Source of the DNA: Gracilibacillus massiliensis | GTDB lineage: Bacteria > Bacillota > Bacilli > Bacillales > Amphibacillaceae | Assembly (NCBI RefSeq): GCF_001458115.1 | Contig: NZ_CZRP01000011.1 | Span: 248,001 to 312,000 of the forward strand | Length of the DNA stretch: 64,000 nucleotides | Direction: 5' to 3' | Program-made: the position numbers and the translations under genes | The notes under the pieces: model-generated | Databases searched by the model: none | What the model saw: the letters and a program-made list of their open reading frames with translations, nothing else | Told to the model about the DNA's origin: nothing | Part shown: piece after piece, positions 1 through 8,347 of the stretch | How positions within the stretch are numbered: position 1 is the stretch's first letter | Layout of the letters: each line of letters begins with the position of its first letter

Positions 1-2
1 AA

Positions 3-428
3 AATATCGAAGAAGCAGATTATGCATTAGTAGTAGTTGTGCCAACAGGTATTGCTGATCGTCCAGATACACCTTTGACGATTAAAGTAGATCATGAAAC
101 AGGTGTAGATGTCGATCGTATAAAAGCAATTGAAAAACAAAAACCAACAATTTTAGCAGTTAATATGATGAATCCATGGGCGATTGGTGAAATAGAACAA
201 GACGCAGTGGCGACATTTGCGACATTCGGTGTTAAATACGAAGCACTTGCAGCTACACTAACAGGTCAATCCAAGCCGTCAGGAAAGTTACCATTTACGA
301 TTCCTAAAAGCCAAGAAATAGTGGAACAAACGCCAGGTGACATACCTGGTCATAAAAAAGGTGAGCATTACGTCTATACGGATAAACATCATAATCGATA
401 TTTGTTTGGCTTTGGATTAAGTTATTAA
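3..428 (+). CDS. GH3 family beta-glycosidase, C-terminal part (5' end outside window)
   Basis: The reading frame is open from base 3, so the gene starts before the window; about 141 C-terminal residues are visible. They match the C-terminal alpha/beta sandwich domain of GH3 enzymes (beta-glucosidase or beta-xylosidase type): a buried VVVVPTG strand, an LAVNMMNPWAIGEI segment, a GKLPFTIPKS segment, and an end at FGFGLSY, the usual GH3 closing motif. The protein stops right there, so it has no fibronectin III tail. The nucleophile Asp lies in the missing part, so the sugar specificity cannot be read. No secretion signal is visible. It sits next to a sugar ABC transporter and is probably an intracellular oligosaccharide hydrolase. 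Confidence 0.85.
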   Translation, partial: NIEEADYALVVVVPTGIADRPDTPLTIKVDHETGVDVDRIKAIEKQKPTILAVNMMNPWAIGEIEQDAVATFATFGVKYEALAATLTGQSKPSGKLPFTIPKSQEIVEQTPGDIPGHKKGEHYVYTDKHHNRYLFGFGLSY

Positions 429-445
429 ATTAAGTACTTCAATAT

Positions 446-479
446 AAGAAACCCTAAACAATCATGTTTGGGGTTTCTT
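446..479. terminator. Bidirectional hairpin between convergent GH3 and yesL-like genes
   Basis: A 15-bp stem (AAGAAACCCTAAACA / TGTTTGGGGTTTCTT, one G-U pair) with a 4-nt loop ATCA lies between the two convergent stop codons. T- and A-rich flanks make it a plausible terminator in both directions. Confidence 0.75.
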
Positions 480-514
480 ATGGTTGATTATTCTGATAAC
501 TTTACTAACTGTTT

Positions 515-1144
515 TTATGCTTGTAATGCTGCCTGTTTTTTCTCCACTTTACGATAGGCCAAGTTGGCAGATGATAATACAACTAATCCAAGTAAACTAA
601 TACTAAAGAAAAAACCGAGTCCGGAAATAAAGGTGATCGCGTAGTATACGGCTGCAAAACCAAAAATGATGAATAGGCTTGCTAGCGGATTATAGATAGC
701 GATTAATACTGAATTTTTAATGTGTGTTTTAATAGTTAGATCGAATTCAACATAAGAAGCGAGCAAGTAACAAATCACTAAAAAATAGAAACCACTCATT
801 ATAATAGAAGAAACATAAATGAATTGTGATAAAGCAGCATCAGTAGTTTGGATAAACTGAATGTTGATATATAGTACAATACCAATCAAAGTAATGACTG
901 CCCCTAGCTTATTGGCTTGGATAAATTCATTTTTAAAATAATACCAAAAAGTGGAGAATACCGATACTTCTTGTTGATTAATGTATTTTCGTAATGTTGC
1001 TAGCATGGCAATTGTTGCTGGGAAAATACCAAATATGCCTAACCCTAATATAGTAAAGAGTATCCATAAGACGTTCACAAAAGCAAGTCGATAAAACCAG
1101 TTGCAAAACGTATAAATCGCTCCAGAAAAAGCTCCTAACTGCAT
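515..1144 (-). CDS. DUF624 (YesL-like) membrane protein
   Basis: A 209-residue protein with about five hydrophobic segments and little soluble sequence, typical of the DUF624/YesL family. In Bacillus subtilis yesL lies beside a two-component system (yesMN) and a sugar ABC transporter, the same genes found next door here. The molecular role of the family is unknown; membership in carbohydrate-uptake operons suggests a helper in transport or sensing. ATG start at 1144 with AAAGGAGGAATTTCA in front. It is transcribed away from the ABC operon and toward the GH3 gene, so it has its own promoter in the 1145-1459 gap. Confidence 0.8.
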   Translation of the reverse strand: MQLGAFSGAIYTFCNWFYRLAFVNVLWILFTILGLGIFGIFPATIAMLATLRKYINQQEVSVFSTFWYYFKNEFIQANKLGAVITLIGIVLYINIQFIQTTDAALSQFIYVSSIIMSGFYFLVICYLLASYVEFDLTIKTHIKNSVLIAIYNPLASLFIIFGFAAVYYAITFISGLGFFFSISLLGLVVLSSANLAYRKVEKKQAALQA

Positions 1145-1398
1145 TGAAATTCCTCCTTTTTCATTTAATATATCATGTTTGTACTATCATTTAAGCGTTT
1201 TCTTATATAAAGTAAATATTTTCTCGCAAAAGTAAAAATCTCGCTAAATAACATAGGTAATATATGGGATTAAAATCAAGCTGAAAACAATTGGGTTGAT
1301 ATATGCTGTAACATAATTGTCATAAACCCTGTTTTATAAGGGATTTAACCCTGTTTTTGAAAGAGTAAAGATTTTCTTGCTTACGTCAAGAAAGTACA

Positions 1399-1427
1399 TT
1401 GTTGGAAGCGATTTCAAAGATTATAAT
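1399..1427 (+). promoter_or_regulatory. Sigma-A promoter with overlapping cre site for the sugar ABC operon
   Basis: A -35 TTGTTG (1399-1404), a 17-nt spacer and a -10 TATAAT (1422-1427) precede the permease gene. Bases 1402-1416 (TTGGAAGCGATTTCA) match every fixed position of the cre consensus WTGNAANCGNWWNCA and overlap the promoter, so CcpA repression by preferred sugars is expected. The rest of the 1145-1459 gap is AT-rich; no other structure was clear in it. Confidence 0.75.
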
Positions 1428-1459
1428 GAATCTACAATTTAGAAAAAGAGGTGAGCAAC

Positions 1460-2425
1460 ATGAGTAGTGAAGTGAAAGCGGAATTGAAAGTAAAAGAAAA
1501 ATCCGCACAGTCCAAAGCTAAAGTAAAAAAGAAAAACGGAGATCCATTTGGTGGATGGCGTGAAAATCTAGCTGGTTGGATATTTATTGCTCCAATGTTA
1601 ATTGGTACTTCGATATTAGTACTGTTTCCGATGGCAGCTTCATTTGTTTTAAGTTTTACGGATTGGAATTTTGTTTCAGGTTATGAGAATGCATCCTTTG
1701 TAGGATTAGCAAACTTTATTACGTTATTTAATAATGATGTATTTATACAGTCATTGATTAATAACTTCGTTGTTTTAATCGCAATACCCATTACATTAAT
1801 TTTTTCTTTAGGGATTGCAGTTATTATTAATAAGTACATTTTCTTCAAAGATTTTTTCAAAGTAATATTCTTTATGCCATTTATTTCAAGTGTCGTGGCA
1901 GTTGCAGTTGTGTTTAGAGTTTTATTCCATCCATCAGAAGGACCGGTCAATCAGTTTCTGATGTCAATAGGAATTGATAATCCACCAGGATGGATTGCGG
2001 ATACTACCTATGCACTACCATCTGTAATGATCATCATGATATGGACAAGTATTGGGTTTAATTTAATTATTTATTTAGCAGGTTTACAAAACATACCGAA
2101 AGAATTATATGAAGCGGCACAAATAGATGGTGCTTCTGCATGGTATCAATTTACAAAAATAACGGTACCACTTGTTTCACCAACAACTTTCTTACTATTT
2201 GTAACCGGTATCATTTCAAGTTTTAAAATATTTGATTTAATTATTGTATTAACGAACGGTGGTCCTGCAAATTCCACCAATATACCAGTCGTTTATCTGT
2301 ACCAGCAAGCCTTTTTAGAATTGAAAACAGGATATTCATCGGCAATAGCCCTAGTAATGTTTATCATTATCCTAGCGATTACGTATATCCAATTTGTTGG
2401 CCAGAAAAAATGGGTGAACTATTAA
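1460..2425 (+). CDS. Sugar ABC transporter permease (CUT1 family, MalF-like position)
   Basis: An integral membrane subunit of about 321 residues with six predicted helices. The cytoplasmic EAA loop (ELYEAAQIDGASAWYQFTKI) docks the ATPase; it fits the AraP/MsmF/LplB branch of CUT1 carbohydrate importers. A GTG nine bases upstream is also in frame, but AGAGGTG stands about 6 nt before ATG 1460, so that start is preferred. First gene of the transporter operon behind the cre-controlled promoter; the second permease follows after about 20 nt. No ATPase is encoded in the operon, so a shared MsmX-type ATPase elsewhere in the genome is expected (known for Bacillus CUT1 systems). Confidence 0.92.
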   Translation: MSSEVKAELKVKEKSAQSKAKVKKKNGDPFGGWRENLAGWIFIAPMLIGTSILVLFPMAASFVLSFTDWNFVSGYENASFVGLANFITLFNNDVFIQSLINNFVVLIAIPITLIFSLGIAVIINKYIFFKDFFKVIFFMPFISSVVAVAVVFRVLFHPSEGPVNQFLMSIGIDNPPGWIADTTYALPSVMIIMIWTSIGFNLIIYLAGLQNIPKELYEAAQIDGASAWYQFTKITVPLVSPTTFLLFVTGIISSFKIFDLIIVLTNGGPANSTNIPVVYLYQQAFLELKTGYSSAIALVMFIIILAITYIQFVGQKKWVNY

Positions 2426-2444
2426 TTTGAGAGGGGGATTTATA

Positions 2445-3278
2445 ATGACAGAGAGTTTTGATTATCGTAGATTAGTAATGACGATTATAATGACAATTAT
2501 CGGAATAATGTTTATGGCTCCATTTTTATGGATGATATCTGCTTCCTTAAAAGTAGAAGAAGAAGTATTAACATTTCCTATTCAATGGATACCGCAAACA
2601 TGGAATGCAGTTGAGAATTACAAAGAAGTTTGGACTGGATCAATGCCGTTTTTATTACTATATTGGAACTCCATTAAAGTAACGGTATTAACTACTCTTA
2701 CATCAGTGTTTGTGTCCGGTCTAGCGGCATATGGTTTTGCAAAAATAAATTTCAAAGGTCGCGATGCCGTTTTCTTACTTGTATTAGCGACATTTATGAT
2801 CCCACCACAAACGTTATTGGTAACACAATTCTTATTATATCGTTGGTTTGGGTTATATGACACTCACACAGGTTTAATCCTATTAAATAGTTTTAGTGTA
2901 TTTGGAACGTTTATGCTTCGGCAATTTTATCTTGGGGTTAGTAACGAAATTATTGAATCGGCGAGAATGGATGGTGCTGGTCACTTCCGTATCTTCGCTT
3001 CTATAGCACTACCATTAGTTCGACCAGCAATTGCAACTTATGCTATATTACGTTTTATTTGGACATGGAACGACTTCCAATATCCACTTATTTTCTTGAG
3101 AAGTGAAGGGTTGTATACGATTCAACTCGGGGTGCAAAGCTTTGCCGATGAACACGGAAGTATTTATTCTTTAATGATGGCTGCTTCAGTATCGGCAATT
3201 GTTCCACTACTGATTATTTTTATCATAGGTCAAAAGCAAGTAATTGAAGGTATTCAACTAGGCGGTGTCAAAGGTTAA
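2445..3278 (+). CDS. Sugar ABC transporter permease (CUT1 family, MalG-like position)
   Basis: A 277-residue partner permease with six helices and the EAA motif ESARMDGAGHFRIFASIALP; the end of the protein (QKQVIEGIQLGGVKG) is the usual MalG/AraQ/LplC tail. A TTG 18 bases upstream is in frame, but GAGAGGGGGA lies correctly for ATG 2445. It should pair with the upstream permease to form the membrane channel for the lipoprotein-bound oligosaccharide. Confidence 0.92.
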   Translation: MTESFDYRRLVMTIIMTIIGIMFMAPFLWMISASLKVEEEVLTFPIQWIPQTWNAVENYKEVWTGSMPFLLLYWNSIKVTVLTTLTSVFVSGLAAYGFAKINFKGRDAVFLLVLATFMIPPQTLLVTQFLLYRWFGLYDTHTGLILLNSFSVFGTFMLRQFYLGVSNEIIESARMDGAGHFRIFASIALPLVRPAIATYAILRFIWTWNDFQYPLIFLRSEGLYTIQLGVQSFADEHGSIYSLMMAASVSAIVPLLIIFIIGQKQVIEGIQLGGVKG

Positions 3279-3286
3279 TTCGGTAG

Positions 3287-3302
3287 AAACCAATTTTGGT
3301 TT
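3287..3302 (+). promoter_or_regulatory. Intercistronic hairpin before the binding-protein gene
   Basis: A perfect 7-bp stem AAACCAA/TTGGTTT with a 2-nt loop sits between permease and binding-protein genes and lacks a following T-run. It could be an mRNA-processing or stabilising element that allows higher expression of the binding protein; this is inference. Confidence 0.4.
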
Positions 3303-3338
3303 ACTATAAATAAATTTCATCAAAAGGGGAGAAAGTAA

Positions 3339-4700
3339 ATGAAAAAACGTTGGTCTTTATTATCTGTATTAATGTTAGTAGGTTTTCTGCTATTAGCAGC
3401 GTGTTCGGGTGGAAGTGATGGTGATGAAGAAAATGCTTCAGGTGACGATGCTGCAAATGATGACAATGGCGGAGAGTCAAGTAGTGAAGAAGAAATTAAT
3501 TTAAAATTTGTTCACTGGATTAATGAAGAAAATGGGAAATGGGAGTCTGTAATCGAAAAGTATGAAGCAGAAAACCCAGGTGTTACCATTGAGTCAATGC
3601 CATTAGTAGAAAACATGAATTCACAAGACTACTTTCAACAGCTCGATTTAATGGCATCAGCTGGTGAGGATTTGGATATTGTAATGTTCAGTAACCCAAA
3701 TGATTTAGCAAAACGTATTGATGCAGGTTTAGTAGAGCCACTGAATTCATTTTTAGATGAAGAAGGAATCGATATTAATGAAGAATATTTGAATGGTTAT
3801 CCTGCTTTTGATGGTGAATATTATGGATTGCCGATGAAACAGGTAACATGGTTAGTCATGATGAATAAGAATCACTTAGAAGAGGCTGGATTAGAAATTC
3901 CAACAGAATGGACTTGGGATGAATATCGTGAATATGCACAACAATTAACAACAGATGATCATTATGGGTCATATTTTCATACTTGGCATGAAGCATTCTC
4001 AGCTATTAAATTATTTGGAAAGCCAGAAGGAGATAATAACCTATTAAAAGAAGATGGTACTTCCAATATGGATGATCCATTAATAAAAGAATCACTAGAA
4101 CTACGTTATAACTTAGAAAATGTGGATGAAACGTCTGTACCATTATCAGAAAATCTTTCACAGCAAATGGACTATCGTCAGCAATTCTTTACACAATCAA
4201 TTAGTATGATACCAATCGGTTCTTATATGTTATCGGAGTGGGGACAGTTTACACCTGATTTTGAAATTGCTTGGGCTCCATTCCCACAGAATGAATCTGG
4301 AGATAATATGTATACTCAGGTTGGCGGTGACTTAATAAGTGTTGCTAAATCATCAGAGCACAAACAAGCATCATATGACTTCATTCGTTGGTTATCAACA
4401 GAAGGAATTATGGATCAAGGTGTATGGGTACCATCATGGAAAAATGCTGACTTGAATACAGCAGTAGAAAACGTAGCATCAAACACACCAAATCCAGAAG
4501 CAATCGATATTGAATCATTTGTACATTCTATAAGTACGATTGAGGCGCAAAAAACGTATGCACCGGCTCCATATATAACTGAAGTACACACTGAGTATGC
4601 AGCAGAAGTAGAGAAATATCTATTAGGAGATCAAGACCTTGATACTACGATGGATAATTTAAAAGAACGAGTGCAGAATGTAGTAGACTCTAATCAATAA
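3339..4700 (+). CDS. Extracellular solute-binding lipoprotein of the sugar ABC transporter
   Basis: A family 1 substrate-binding protein of 453 residues. The signal peptide ends in the lipobox LLAAC, giving a diacylglyceryl Cys near residue 22, followed by a very acidic Ser/Asp/Glu linker and the two-lobed binding domain (starting about residue 50, NLKFVHWINEENGKWESVIE). RBS AAGGGGAGAAAGTAA precedes ATG. The acidic linker fits proteins of salt-tolerant bacteria. The ligand cannot be read from sequence; the neighbours (GH3, beta-glucuronidase, YesMN-type system) suggest a plant-derived oligosaccharide. Confidence 0.93.
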   Translation: MKKRWSLLSVLMLVGFLLLAACSGGSDGDEENASGDDAANDDNGGESSSEEEINLKFVHWINEENGKWESVIEKYEAENPGVTIESMPLVENMNSQDYFQQLDLMASAGEDLDIVMFSNPNDLAKRIDAGLVEPLNSFLDEEGIDINEEYLNGYPAFDGEYYGLPMKQVTWLVMMNKNHLEEAGLEIPTEWTWDEYREYAQQLTTDDHYGSYFHTWHEAFSAIKLFGKPEGDNNLLKEDGTSNMDDPLIKESLELRYNLENVDETSVPLSENLSQQMDYRQQFFTQSISMIPIGSYMLSEWGQFTPDFEIAWAPFPQNESGDNMYTQVGGDLISVAKSSEHKQASYDFIRWLSTEGIMDQGVWVPSWKNADLNTAVENVASNTPNPEAIDIESFVHSISTIEAQKTYAPAPYITEVHTEYAAEVEKYLLGDQDLDTTMDNLKERVQNVVDSNQ

Positions 4701-4712
4701 TAATATGCTAGA

Positions 4713-4743
4713 ATAGAGAGAAGGAACAACTCCTTCTCTCTAT
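4713..4743 (+). terminator. Hairpin terminator or attenuator after the binding-protein gene
   Basis: A perfect 13-bp stem ATAGAGAGAAGGA / TCCTTCTCTCTAT with a 5-nt loop. Only a short T-rich stretch follows, so it may stop most but not all transcripts and set a lower level for the downstream kinase and regulator. Confidence 0.7.
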
Positions 4744-4792
4744 TTATGTTGAGTTACTAGTGACCAACCTTAAAAGTGAGGTGATGTACAGC

Positions 4793-6589
4793 ATGAAAAA
4801 TACTGTTAAAAAGCTTAATCAATTATCTTTAAGAAGTCGCTTAATTATTGCGGTAATCGTTTGTATACTTCTGCCTTGGATTAGTACATATTTTGTTTCT
4901 AATTATATTACAAAAGACGTGTTAGAGGAGCGTGCTACCAATCAAGCGAACGAATCACTTAGTTTAATTGAAGTAAATATCAAAAATATTTTAGATGATG
5001 TGATGTATGCATCCAACTATATTCAATTCGATACAGGGTTTAATCAAATAATGAAGGAACATCAAGCAATTGATCCTAGTAGTTCAAGAGCTAGCCAAGA
5101 AATTGCATTAAATTATATTGAAATGTCGAACCGTTTATCTAGTATTACAGATGTATTAGCACCAAGTTATTTCACTATTCTTTTTAGCAATGATTTATTT
5201 TATACTAACTATCCTTTGAGTGAATATTATCCTTTAGACTTTTACGATAGACCATGGTTTGATAAATTGAAAGCTTCTAACTATTACGATACGTTATGGA
5301 TTGGAGCTCACCCCACCTATATTTCATCAGAACATGAGTCAGATCCGTATCTTATAAGTGTTGGTAAAAACTTGCAGCAAGCAACACAATATGATACATA
5401 CTTAATTGTTTCGATTAAAGAAAAACAATTCCGATCTTTATTAGAGACGTATCAACAAGAAAACAATTCTGAATATTTTTTAACGGACCAAAGTGGAAAA
5501 GTTTATTCAAGTGTGGATGAATCTTTCATAGATCAACAATTACCATATGATGTGAATCAATCCAATTATCAAATTGTGAATCGAAATGGACAAGATTATT
5601 TTCTTGTTAGTTATCCAGTTTCATATTCAAATTGGCGACTGGTCAGTTTAATTCCTTATCAAGAAACGATTGGTAATATAAATCGTGTAACCAACACGAC
5701 TATTCTTATTCAAGGTGCTCTATTATTATTATTCTTAATTGGTTTAATCGCACTTGTTCGAGAGCTAACCAAACCGTTAACCGAATTAAATGCTGTCACA
5801 AAATCAGTCGAAAATGGTGACTTAAGCAGGAGGGCAAAATTATCTGGTAATAATGATATCGCAAACCTAGGTTATTCATTTAACGAGATGTTAGATACCA
5901 TCGAAGAAATGATCGATGAAGTTCGCTTGCGTGAGCAAGAAAAAAGAACAGCAGAATTGGAAATGCTTCAAGCACAAATCAATCCACATTTTTTGTTTAA
6001 TGTGTTAAATGCGATTCGTTTACAAATTAAATTAAATGGAGATAAGCATAGTGCGGATTTAATCCATGCTCTATCATCTTTATTGCGCATGACCATAAAT
6101 CGCAATAATCCTTTTATTACGTTAGCAGAAGAGTTAGATATTATTGATCATTATACAAGGCTAATGAATTTTAGACACCAGCATGAGGTGGAGTTAACCT
6201 ATATTTTGGAAGATGAAACAAAAAAAGTCGAAGTTCCTCGATTTTTCTTGCAACCAGTCATTGAAAACGCTATCATACATGGTTATAATGAAAGAAATGG
6301 TTCTATTGTGATCTATGGTGTTATACTAGATGATAACGTGTTAAAATTACAAATTACAGATGATGGCATAGGTATGGATGAAGAAGAACTAAAGAAAATT
6401 AAAGCAAAAATCTTTGAAACTGAATATGATTCCATGCCGAAAAACCATCAATCTTTTAATGGTATTGGTATTAAGAATGTCTATCAACGAATGAAAATGA
6501 TTTATGGTAATCAATTCTCGATGGAATTGGAAAGTGAAAAAAATGTAGGTGCAAGTTATACCTTTTATCTTCCGATTGAGAAGGAGTGA
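4793..6589 (+). CDS. YesM-type sensor histidine kinase
   Basis: About 598 residues: a first membrane helix (about 20-40), a large extracellular dCache-like sensing region (about 45-290), a second helix (about 305-325), a HAMP segment, a His_kinase family domain with the phospho-acceptor H399 in QINPHFLFNVLNAIRLQI, and a HATPase domain (NAIIHGY N-box, DDGIGMD G-box). This is the LytS/YesM class. GTG 4760 and ATG 4784 are in frame, but GTGAGGTG is best placed for ATG 4793. It lies between the ABC genes and its response regulator, whose start lies just after its stop, and probably senses an external saccharide, possibly via the binding protein. Confidence 0.92.
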   Translation: MKNTVKKLNQLSLRSRLIIAVIVCILLPWISTYFVSNYITKDVLEERATNQANESLSLIEVNIKNILDDVMYASNYIQFDTGFNQIMKEHQAIDPSSSRASQEIALNYIEMSNRLSSITDVLAPSYFTILFSNDLFYTNYPLSEYYPLDFYDRPWFDKLKASNYYDTLWIGAHPTYISSEHESDPYLISVGKNLQQATQYDTYLIVSIKEKQFRSLLETYQQENNSEYFLTDQSGKVYSSVDESFIDQQLPYDVNQSNYQIVNRNGQDYFLVSYPVSYSNWRLVSLIPYQETIGNINRVTNTTILIQGALLLLFLIGLIALVRELTKPLTELNAVTKSVENGDLSRRAKLSGNNDIANLGYSFNEMLDTIEEMIDEVRLREQEKRTAELEMLQAQINPHFLFNVLNAIRLQIKLNGDKHSADLIHALSSLLRMTINRNNPFITLAEELDIIDHYTRLMNFRHQHEVELTYILEDETKKVEVPRFFLQPVIENAIIHGYNERNGSIVIYGVILDDNVLKLQITDDGIGMDEEELKKIKAKIFETEYDSMPKNHQSFNGIGIKNVYQRMKMIYGNQFSMELESEKNVGASYTFYLPIEKE

Positions 6590-6594
6590 TTGTG

Positions 6595-8229
6595 ATGTAC
6601 CGAGTAGTATTAGTGGACGATGATAAATTGGTAACCAAGTTTCTTGAAAAAATGATTCCTTGGCAAGAGTCAGGTTTTGAAGTGGTAGCGACCTTTCAGG
6701 ATAGTGTGAAAGCATTAAACTATTTTAATGATCATACTTGTGATGTTCTCATAACAGATATCGGGATGCCGCATATGAATGGAATTGAGTTAATCACAAA
6801 AGTGAAGGAACAAAGTGGTGCTAGTTATCAAGTTATTTTATCTTGTCATGACGAATTCCATTTTGCGCAACAAGCATTAAAAATAGGCACCTTTGATTAT
6901 ATTTTGAAAGAATCGATGGAAGAGGAAGACATTATAGCTGTTTTAGAGAGATTAAAAGAAACGTTAGAGCAAACGAAAAAAAATGACACGTATCAAGAAA
7001 AAATAAAAAAATTTATGAAAGAGAATAATATGTCGCTAAAATCAAAATTTTTAGAGACAATATTACACATACCTAATACGATCAAAGAGTCTTGGTGGCA
7101 AGAACAAGAAGAACTACTTGAAATGGATTTTTCACATGAAAGCTATGCAGTCGCACTCTGTTTTATTGATAATTTCGACCAAGCGTATACTCATTATGAA
7201 AATGAAAGATTACTACAATTTAGTATTAATAATGTCTTAGAAGAAGTATTAATGAAATATGCTGTAGGTGTACAAGTTTTTTATTTAAACAATAAGTTTT
7301 TCATTTTGTTTCCAGCTAAGCAAGCCAGACATACTACGATTCACCGCATGATAGAAGCAGCTCTTAATGAAGTACAGAGTAAAATTTCCAGCTTTTTAAG
7401 TTTATCGATTACATCTGTTATTCATTCAGGAAATCATCAACGTGAGCAGTTAACAGAAGTTTTGCATGAATTGATGAAACATGAAGAACAGCGTTTTTAT
7501 TATAAACATGGGTCACTACACTATTTCCAACGACGAGAATACCAACATAATTCGATTTTTACTTCCTATACAAAAGAAGTTGACCAGCTAAAAACAGCCA
7601 TATTAAATAAAGATAAACAATCTGTTTCAATCTGGATTCAAGAAAGGTTGGAGCAAATAGTAGCTGATAAGTATTCTCCAAAAGCGATTATTGATTGGGC
7701 CATAAAATTAGTATTGGATATTAAAATCAGTTTAAACGCATTACAACATTTCGAAAATAAGCCATTTGATTCCATGACAAGTCGTATGTTACAAGAATCA
7801 GAAAATTATCAAGTATTAGAGTCGTTACTAATGTATATTTTTCAACAATATATACAGCAAGTACCAGTAAATGATGCTCGCTCACAACACGAAGAAATTA
7901 TAAAAGCAAAAAGGTTTGTCCATCAGCATCTTGATCAAAAAATTACGTTAAAAGATATTTCGGTTCATTTACATCTTAATCCCAGCTATTTTAGTCGCTT
8001 GTTTAAAAAGGAAACAGGGGAAACCTTTATTGAATATGTGACAAGAATCAAAATGGAAAAAGCAATGGAATTTTTGAACCATAGTACAAAAACAGTAGAA
8101 GAGATTTCTTTTGAATTGGGGTTCGATAGTAAAAGTTATTTTCTTAAAACGTTTAAAAAAGCAACGGGTATGTCTCCAAAAGCTTATAGATATAAAAGTG
8201 ATCAAGTTTCGGTTAAGGATAATAAATAA
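6595..8229 (+). CDS. YesN-type response regulator with AraC DNA-binding domain
   Basis: About 544 residues. N-terminal receiver domain with acidic pocket VDDD and phospho-acceptor D55 (VLITDIGMPHMNG), a long middle region, and a C-terminal AraC double helix-turn-helix (from about residue 435: FVHQHLDQKITLKDIS, ending MSPKAYRY). The kinase gene's TGA (6587-6589) is followed 5 nt later by this ATG, with GAAGGAG used as ribosome site; GTG 6592 is an alternative. Partner of the preceding kinase; expected to activate the nearby sugar-transport and glucuronidase promoters, which is not shown directly. Confidence 0.92.
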   Translation: MYRVVLVDDDKLVTKFLEKMIPWQESGFEVVATFQDSVKALNYFNDHTCDVLITDIGMPHMNGIELITKVKEQSGASYQVILSCHDEFHFAQQALKIGTFDYILKESMEEEDIIAVLERLKETLEQTKKNDTYQEKIKKFMKENNMSLKSKFLETILHIPNTIKESWWQEQEELLEMDFSHESYAVALCFIDNFDQAYTHYENERLLQFSINNVLEEVLMKYAVGVQVFYLNNKFFILFPAKQARHTTIHRMIEAALNEVQSKISSFLSLSITSVIHSGNHQREQLTEVLHELMKHEEQRFYYKHGSLHYFQRREYQHNSIFTSYTKEVDQLKTAILNKDKQSVSIWIQERLEQIVADKYSPKAIIDWAIKLVLDIKISLNALQHFENKPFDSMTSRMLQESENYQVLESLLMYIFQQYIQQVPVNDARSQHEEIIKAKRFVHQHLDQKITLKDISVHLHLNPSYFSRLFKKETGETFIEYVTRIKMEKAMEFLNHSTKTVEEISFELGFDSKSYFLKTFKKATGMSPKAYRYKSDQVSVKDNK

Positions 8230-8238
8230 CTTAATTAA

Positions 8239-8320
8239 TTTGTTTACCAAACAAAAGTATTGTCAGGAACCGACATAGAATTTACTATATAGATAGCAAT
8301 TAGTTTGGTTGATAAACTAA
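8239..8320 (+). promoter_or_regulatory. Glucuronidase promoter flanked by two palindromic operators
   Basis: A -35 TTGTCA (8260-8265), 17-nt spacer and -10 TACTAT (8283-8288). Immediately upstream is palindrome TTTGTTT-ACC-AAACAAA (8239-8255); immediately downstream of the -10, around the start of transcription, is TTAGTTT-N7-AAACTAA (8300-8320). This layout is typical of a repressor binding both sides of a promoter. The regulator is not encoded in the window as far as can be seen. Confidence 0.7.
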
Positions 8321-8347
8321 TGAAACCTTAAAGAGAGGTGTTTACTG

